Notes under the pieces: model-generated
The model's database searches: none
Told to the model about the DNA's origin: nothing
What the model saw: only the letters and a program-made list of their open reading frames with translations
In this document: positions 54,460-58,421 of the stretch, one piece after another
Layout of the letters: every line of letters begins with the position of its first letter
Numbering within the stretch: position 1 is the stretch's first letter
Program-made: the position numbers and the translations under genes
DNA from: Flammeovirgaceae bacterium UBA1842
GTDB taxonomy: Bacteria; Bacteroidota; Bacteroidia; Cytophagales; Cyclobacteriaceae
Reading direction: 5' to 3'
DNA: 58,421 nucleotides
NCBI GenBank assembly: GCA_002338655.1
Contig: DDIU01000043.1
Coordinates: 49,311-107,731 of the forward strand

Positions 54460-54489
54460 TTGCAAATAAGAAAAAGCTACTTATCTTTG
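54460..54489 (+). promoter_or_regulatory. Promoter of rpmH-rnpA
   Basis: TTG (54460-54462) and TATCTTTG (54482-54489) with exactly 19 bp between them, 58 bp before the rpmH start. A full-consensus Bacteroidota promoter, as expected for a ribosomal protein gene. Confidence 0.85.
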
Positions 54490-54547
54490 CAGCCCAATTA
54501 AAGTCAAAAGAAATTAATGCCTTTTCAAAAGGTTAAATTATAAGAAG

Positions 54548-54703
54548 ATGAAGAGAACTTTTCAACCATCGCAAAGAAAAAGAAAAAATAAGCACGGATT
54601 CAAGGAAAGAATGTCTACTCCAAACGGAAGAGCGGTCTTGGCCAGAAGAAGGGCTAAAGGCAGAAAGAAGCTTACCGTTTCTGACGAAAAATCTCATAAA
54701 TAA
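54548..54703 (+). CDS. rpmH: 50S ribosomal protein bL34
   Basis: A 51-aa bL34: MKRTFQPSQRKRKNKHGFKE at the start and RMSTPNGRAVLARRRAKGRK are the conserved family blocks. A short acidic tail (LTVSDEKSHK) replaces the usual end, typical of Bacteroidota. It is a structural protein of the large ribosomal subunit. rnpA follows after 60 bp on the same strand, the near-universal bacterial pair. Confidence 0.98.
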   Translation: MKRTFQPSQRKRKNKHGFKERMSTPNGRAVLARRRAKGRKKLTVSDEKSHK

Positions 54704-54763
54704 GATTTGAGCCTGTCAAGATAGATTGACATCTTCATCTCGGCATGGATTAATTTGCCGGAA

Positions 54764-55138
54764 ATGAAAAACACTTTTAAAAAGGCCGAAAGGCTTCATA
54801 AAAAGAAATTAATTAAGGAACTCTTTGAGAAGGGTTCCTCTTTTTATTTATTTCCCTTTAAGGTAATATACACCCCAGCACCTGCCGATATCACCAACAC
54901 GCAGATACTTATTTCCGTCCCCAAGAGGTCATTCAAGAAGGCAGTAGATCGTAATAAGATTAAAAGAAGGATCAGGGAAGCGTTCAGGTTAAACAAGCAG
55001 TCACTCAAAATTTCTGATAATATTCTGATTGCCTATCTTTATACAGCTAAGGAATCTTTGCCCTTTGATAAAATCGAAAGTCAAATGGTGGCGATTTTAA
55101 AAAAACTTTCCAAAATCGATGAAATCTATCAAGGTTAG
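54764..55138 (+). CDS. rnpA: Ribonuclease P protein component
   Basis: The protein subunit of RNase P, 124 aa from the ATG at 54764 (an in-frame TTG three codons earlier is less likely). The RNR motif appears as AVDRNKIKRRIREAFRL, with the N-terminal FKKAERLHKKKLIKELFEKG segment. It helps the catalytic RNA to remove 5' leaders from pre-tRNAs. The 3' end overlaps the S41 peptidase gene by 20 bp, so the two are co-transcribed. Confidence 0.96.
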   Translation: MKNTFKKAERLHKKKLIKELFEKGSSFYLFPFKVIYTPAPADITNTQILISVPKRSFKKAVDRNKIKRRIREAFRLNKQSLKISDNILIAYLYTAKESLPFDKIESQMVAILKKLSKIDEIYQG

Positions 55139-56762
55139 GCTTCTATTAGTGTTCACCTTACTCATTGGGGTAATGGCATTTATTTCCCCAAGCGATAGGT
55201 TTTTTAGCATTGCCCGTAATCTTGACATTTTCGCCTCAGTATTTAAAGAAGTGGATAAGTATTATGTGGATGAGACTGATCCAAATCAACTCATAGAAGT
55301 GGCCATTGATAGCATGTTGGCATCACTTGATCCTTATACCAATTACATCCCACAGGAAGACGCAGAGTCGTTTAAGACATTCACTACTGGGGAGTACGCA
55401 GGTATAGGTGCCCAAATTACTATTATCGATAGTAGTGTTTATATTTCAATGCTCTATCCGGGTTTTGCAGCACAAAAAGCGGGGCTAAAAATCGGGGATC
55501 AATTATTATCTATGGATGATACCGGGTTTGCTCACAAAACAGTTAGTCAAGTAAGTACTATTTTAAAGGGAAAATCAAAAACTTCAGCAATACTCAAGGT
55601 AAAACGTACAGGTGTAAATGATACCCTGAGTTTCAATATTCAAAGGGAGAAAATATCCATTAAAAATGTTCCCTATTACGGAATGGTAGATAATTCTAAC
55701 GTTGGATATATCCGACTGGATGATTTTACCACGGGGGCTGGGAAGGAGGTTCAATCGGCCGTTAAGGAATTAATATCCTCAGGAGCTAAATCAATCATCT
55801 TAGACCTTAGGGACAATCCAGGTGGACTTCTAAATGAAGCCATTAATGTTGCCAACGTATTTATTCCAAAGAACAAACTTGTAGTATTCACTAAAGGCAA
55901 GGTGAAAGAATGGAATAGATCCTATAAAACACTGAACAATCCAGTTGATAACGATATACCATTGGCAGTTTTAGTCAATGAAGAAAGTGCATCCGCTTCA
56001 GAGATTGTCGCTGGGGTGATTCAAGATTATGATCGAGGTATTTTAATTGGAAATAGAACATTTGGGAAAGGATTGGTGCAAAGTACGAGACCCCTATCCT
56101 ATAATACACAACTTAAAGTAACGACAGCAAAATATTATATTCCAAGCGGGCGGTGCATCCAAGCACTTGATTATTCACACCGTGATGAAAATGGTAACGT
56201 GAATCAAATTCCTGATTCATTATATCACAAGTTCAAAACAAAAGGGGGTAGGCAAGTTTTTGATGGCGGGGGGCTTTTTCCCGATATTGAAGTAGCTGGC
56301 GAATCTTTGGCTCCTATTAGCGTTGACCTTCTTACCAAAGGCCTTATTTTTATCTATGCAAATAAGTATTTTGTAGAGAATGGTGCTTTAGATAATTGGC
56401 ATTTGAAAAAGGGAGAATATCAGAATTTTTTAATGTGGCTCGATGAGCGTGGCTTTACTTATAAGTCCACCATGCAATCAGAAATTGAATCACTGATTAC
56501 ATCAGCAAAGGATGAGAATTATTATGATAGAATGAAGAAGGAAATAAATGAGCTCCAAAAAGAATTATCTAAACATAATTATGATGAAATACATAGGTAT
56601 CAACCCCAAATAATTCGGTTACTGGAACAGGGGATCGCAATGCATATGCAATTAGAAGCGGGAGCTATTATATATTTGACAAAAAATGACAGGACAATAA
56701 AAACCGCCATTGGTAAATTGAATAATAATGGCGACTATAAGCAAATCTTGACTCGCAAATAA
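55119..56762 (+). CDS. S41 family C-terminal processing peptidase with PDZ domain
   Basis: A CtpA/Prc-like serine peptidase, 547 aa. A signal or anchor helix (about 5-23) is followed by a cap helix region, a PDZ domain (about 90-165) and the S41 core, where Ser292 (in EESASASE) and Lys317 (in TFGKGLV) form the catalytic dyad, 25 residues apart as in Prc. It acts in the periplasm on proteins chosen through their C-termini. Linkage rnpA-S41 is common in Bacteroidota. tsaB starts on its last base. Confidence 0.94.
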   Translation: MKSIKVRLLLVFTLLIGVMAFISPSDRFFSIARNLDIFASVFKEVDKYYVDETDPNQLIEVAIDSMLASLDPYTNYIPQEDAESFKTFTTGEYAGIGAQITIIDSSVYISMLYPGFAAQKAGLKIGDQLLSMDDTGFAHKTVSQVSTILKGKSKTSAILKVKRTGVNDTLSFNIQREKISIKNVPYYGMVDNSNVGYIRLDDFTTGAGKEVQSAVKELISSGAKSIILDLRDNPGGLLNEAINVANVFIPKNKLVVFTKGKVKEWNRSYKTLNNPVDNDIPLAVLVNEESASASEIVAGVIQDYDRGILIGNRTFGKGLVQSTRPLSYNTQLKVTTAKYYIPSGRCIQALDYSHRDENGNVNQIPDSLYHKFKTKGGRQVFDGGGLFPDIEVAGESLAPISVDLLTKGLIFIYANKYFVENGALDNWHLKKGEYQNFLMWLDERGFTYKSTMQSEIESLITSAKDENYYDRMKKEINELQKELSKHNYDEIHRYQPQIIRLLEQGIAMHMQLEAGAIIYLTKNDRTIKTAIGKLNNNGDYKQILTRK

Positions 56763-57445
56763 TGGCAATAATTCTAAGCATAGAAACCTCAACCCCTACA
56801 TGTTCCATAGCCGTCCACAAGGACAATGAGCTACTAGCCAAAATATCAATTAATAGAGCGCAGTCACACTCCAGCGTTTTAAACCCATCAATAGAGGCAA
56901 TTTTAAAATTCTGCGACCTTAACCTTACTGATTTAAGTGCCGTAGCTATTTCCAAAGGCCCTGGTTCTTATACCGGCCTAAGGATTGGCACATCTACGGC
57001 CAAAGGTCTGTGCTTCTCACTCTGCATACCTTTAATAGGTATTAATACTCTTGAGGCTTTAGCCAAGCAAGTTACTGGCATTAATATCTCTGGTTCTTGG
57101 CTATGTCCTATGCTCGATGCAAGAAGGATGGAAGTCTACACCATGCTCTTAACACCAGAATTAGAAAGGTTGGTGGACACACATCCGTTAATTTTAGACC
57201 ATGAATCATTTTATAGTCAGTTAGATAGTCAATCCATATTGTTTTTTGGTAATGGTTCCAATAAATTTCAAACCATGATTGATCATCCTAATGCTCACTT
57301 TATTAATAATGTCTTTCCCAATGCTCAAAATATTGGTGAGTTGGCATCAGAAAGATTCGAAAAGGAAGAATTTGAAGACTTGGCTTATTTTGAACCATTC
57401 TATTTGAAAGAGTTTAAGGCGACTAAACCAAAAACAGCCATTTGA
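56762..57445 (+). CDS. tsaB: tRNA threonylcarbamoyladenosine biosynthesis protein TsaB
   Basis: A 227-aa ASKHA-fold protein, TsaB. The N-terminal phosphate loop SIETSTPTCSIAV and the SKGPGSYTGLRIGTSTAKGL segment are diagnostic. TsaB is the scaffold partner of TsaD and TsaE in making t6A37 in ANN-decoding tRNAs and is normally essential. The start overlaps the S41 stop (TAATG), so the rpmH-rnpA-S41-tsaB run reads as one operon of RNA and protein processing functions. Confidence 0.95.
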   Translation: MAIILSIETSTPTCSIAVHKDNELLAKISINRAQSHSSVLNPSIEAILKFCDLNLTDLSAVAISKGPGSYTGLRIGTSTAKGLCFSLCIPLIGINTLEALAKQVTGINISGSWLCPMLDARRMEVYTMLLTPELERLVDTHPLILDHESFYSQLDSQSILFFGNGSNKFQTMIDHPNAHFINNVFPNAQNIGELASERFEKEEFEDLAYFEPFYLKEFKATKPKTAI

Positions 57446-57458
57446 TGTTGCGAAAATT

Positions 57459-57974
57459 ATGGAATCAGAAATTGTAAATAGGGTAGCTAATAGCAAATTA
57501 GTCACATTTGACTTAGAAGAATATTATCAAAAAGGGGAAAGGGTATTATTCGATATCAAAGATTGGCTTTTCGAGGGAATCATATTGAAGGAGAAAGATT
57601 TCCGTGAGCAAGTAAAGAACCACGATTGGTCCAAATATAGTCAGTCTAATATGGCTATCGTTTGTTCTGCTGATGCAATTGTACCCACCTGGGCCTATAT
57701 GCTAATTGCAATAAATGCTGAGCCCTATGTTAACACAATTGTTTTTGGAGATTTAAAAGAGCTAGAAAACGTCCTATTTAAGGAAGCACTTTCTAAAGTA
57801 GACCTCACGCCATTTAAAGAGGCCAAGGTTGTGGTCAAAGGATGTGGCAAATTACCTATTCCTGATTTTGCTTATGTAGAAATCACAAGACTCCTTAGGC
57901 CTCACGTTTCTAGTATTATGTATGGTGAACCATGCAGTACAGTTCCGCTTTATAAAGCACCTAAAAATAAATAG
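57459..57974 (+). CDS. DUF2480 family protein
   Basis: A 171-aa cytoplasmic protein of the Bacteroidota-specific DUF2480 family. The pattern SKLVTFDLEEYYQKGERVLFDIKDWLFEGIILKEKDFRE and the late KVVVKGCGKLPIPDFAYVEITRLLRPHVSSIMYGEPCSTVPLYK is highly characteristic. Two conserved cysteines (in KGCGK and GEPCS) may bind a metal, which is inference. It is 13 bp downstream of tsaB and likely in the same operon. No function is established. Confidence 0.9.
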   Translation: MESEIVNRVANSKLVTFDLEEYYQKGERVLFDIKDWLFEGIILKEKDFREQVKNHDWSKYSQSNMAIVCSADAIVPTWAYMLIAINAEPYVNTIVFGDLKELENVLFKEALSKVDLTPFKEAKVVVKGCGKLPIPDFAYVEITRLLRPHVSSIMYGEPCSTVPLYKAPKNK

Positions 57975-57994
57975 TATTTATTTCAACGAAGTAG

Positions 57995-58139
57995 TTGCTG
58001 GTAAGTAAAAGGTTATTACCTTTGCAGACCCTTGCTAAAAGAGCGGGGGGATTGTTTGAGAGGGTGTGGGGATGAATTCGGTGTTCAAAAAATATTTATC
58101 GAATAATTTTTGGATAAGAGGATTGTTAACTTATCTTTG
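57995..58139 (+). promoter_or_regulatory. Tandem promoters of a probable rRNA operon
   Basis: P1: TTG (57995-57997), 19 bp, TACCTTTG (58017-58024). P2: TTTTTGG (58107-58113), with 19 bp from its inner TTTG end to TATCTTTG (58132-58139). Both fit the Bacteroidota consensus closely. Two strong promoters in a gene-free leader are typical of rRNA operons. Confidence 0.7.
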
Positions 58140-58421
58140 CACTCGCTTTCGGAAAAACGGTGATAAAAGCAGAAGGTTTTGATCACGTGGGGCGCTGAAA
58201 AAACGGAGTTTAAATGGGCGGGGAAGCTGCTTATTGTTGCTCAACAAATCCCGGTAGATACTTTGTACCAATTACTTTGTACTCTGTACTAAAAAGGGGA
58301 AAAGTTCTTTGAATGGATGTGAATTGATAGCAGACCGCGGGCATGCTTTATGGTATGTCCGGGTCAAAAAGAGAGGTTGGTGAGATAGGGTCTAGATATT
58401 GATCACTAATTACTGACCATT
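58140..58421 (+). other. Probable rRNA operon leader, 16S gene beyond the window
   Basis: No protein gene is seen. The leader contains AAAAGTTCTTTGAATGGATG near 58303-58324, similar to the GTTCTTTGA box found ahead of Bacteroidota 16S genes. The 16S start (GAGTTTGATCCTGGCTCAG type) is not reached before the window ends. Confidence 0.55.

Noticed and set aside
54460..54763. Replication origin near rpmH-rnpA
   Set aside because: The rpmH-rnpA pair is next to oriC in some phyla, but no dnaA, dnaN or cluster of DnaA boxes is seen here.

Overview
The window reads as chromosomal DNA of a Bacteroidota bacterium, most likely a marine or soil member of the Cytophagales. The evidence is AT-rich DNA, the Bacteroidota promoter consensus (TTG, 19 bp, TAnnTTTG) in front of several genes and both tRNAs, a SusC/SusD pair, FecR/ECF signalling, a type IX secretion sorting tail, short lipoprotein signals (TSC, TAC), DUF2911, DUF2480 and DUF6515 proteins, and an rpsU gene with a full Shine-Dalgarno sequence. 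The genus cannot be fixed from the sequence alone.

Layout. 1-7.2 kb: exported hydrolases and peptidases (dienelactone hydrolase, M14 carboxypeptidase, a large Asp-box propeller), a DinB protein and a nitroreductase. 7.2-11.1 kb: a compact type III polyketide synthase locus (methyltransferase, PKS, UbiA prenyltransferase, geranylgeranyl-reductase-like flavoprotein), followed by a degenerate receiver protein. 11.6-21.7 kb: mixed housekeeping and envelope genes (retropepsin/PDZ protein, a reduced FtsX-like membrane protein, LOG, RidA, MORN protein, M28 peptidase, PD40 protein, esterase, RsmI-like methylase). 21.8-28.3 kb: core metabolism and translation (metK, hpf, xerC, rpsU, acyl-CoA dehydrogenase, UDP-glucose dehydrogenase and UDP-xylose synthase). 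28.3-45.6 kb: a T9SS-exported FG-GAP/UnbV protein, then ECF sigma, FecR, a Kelch lipoprotein, SusC, SusD, a triple thioredoxin protein, DsbD and an M16 peptidase. 45.7-50.9 kb: AsmA-like protein, two tRNA-Val genes with an unusual tandem array, DUF6515 and GDPD. 51-58.4 kb: PfkB kinase, a second tandem repeat region derived partly from a gene tail, M61 peptidase, rpmH, rnpA, S41 peptidase, tsaB, DUF2480, and a tandem-promoter leader that looks like the front of an rRNA operon whose 16S gene lies beyond the window.

How the genes work together. The PKS locus has the parts to make a C-methylated or O-methylated, oxidised and prenylated phenolic or quinone lipid; the product is not known from sequence. 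The sigma/FecR/SusCD/thioredoxin/DsbD/M16 block joins outer-membrane uptake to periplasmic thiol chemistry and proteolysis rather than to glycoside hydrolases, which suggests a peptide-like or cysteine-containing substrate. The Ugd-Uxs pair makes UDP-glucuronate and UDP-xylose for surface polysaccharide.

The most unusual DNA structures are (i) three near-identical 170-bp units downstream of tRNA-Val(UAC), each ending in a copy of the tRNA 3' end plus its terminator and each carrying an inverted copy of the same tRNA segment; (ii) about 280-bp tandem units at 52.0-52.7 kb that contain copies of the last codons of the M61 peptidase gene; (iii) a 14-bp inverted motif pair that brackets the ECF sigma gene; and (iv) two kinds of interleaved inverted repeats (A-B-A'-B') in intergenic regions.
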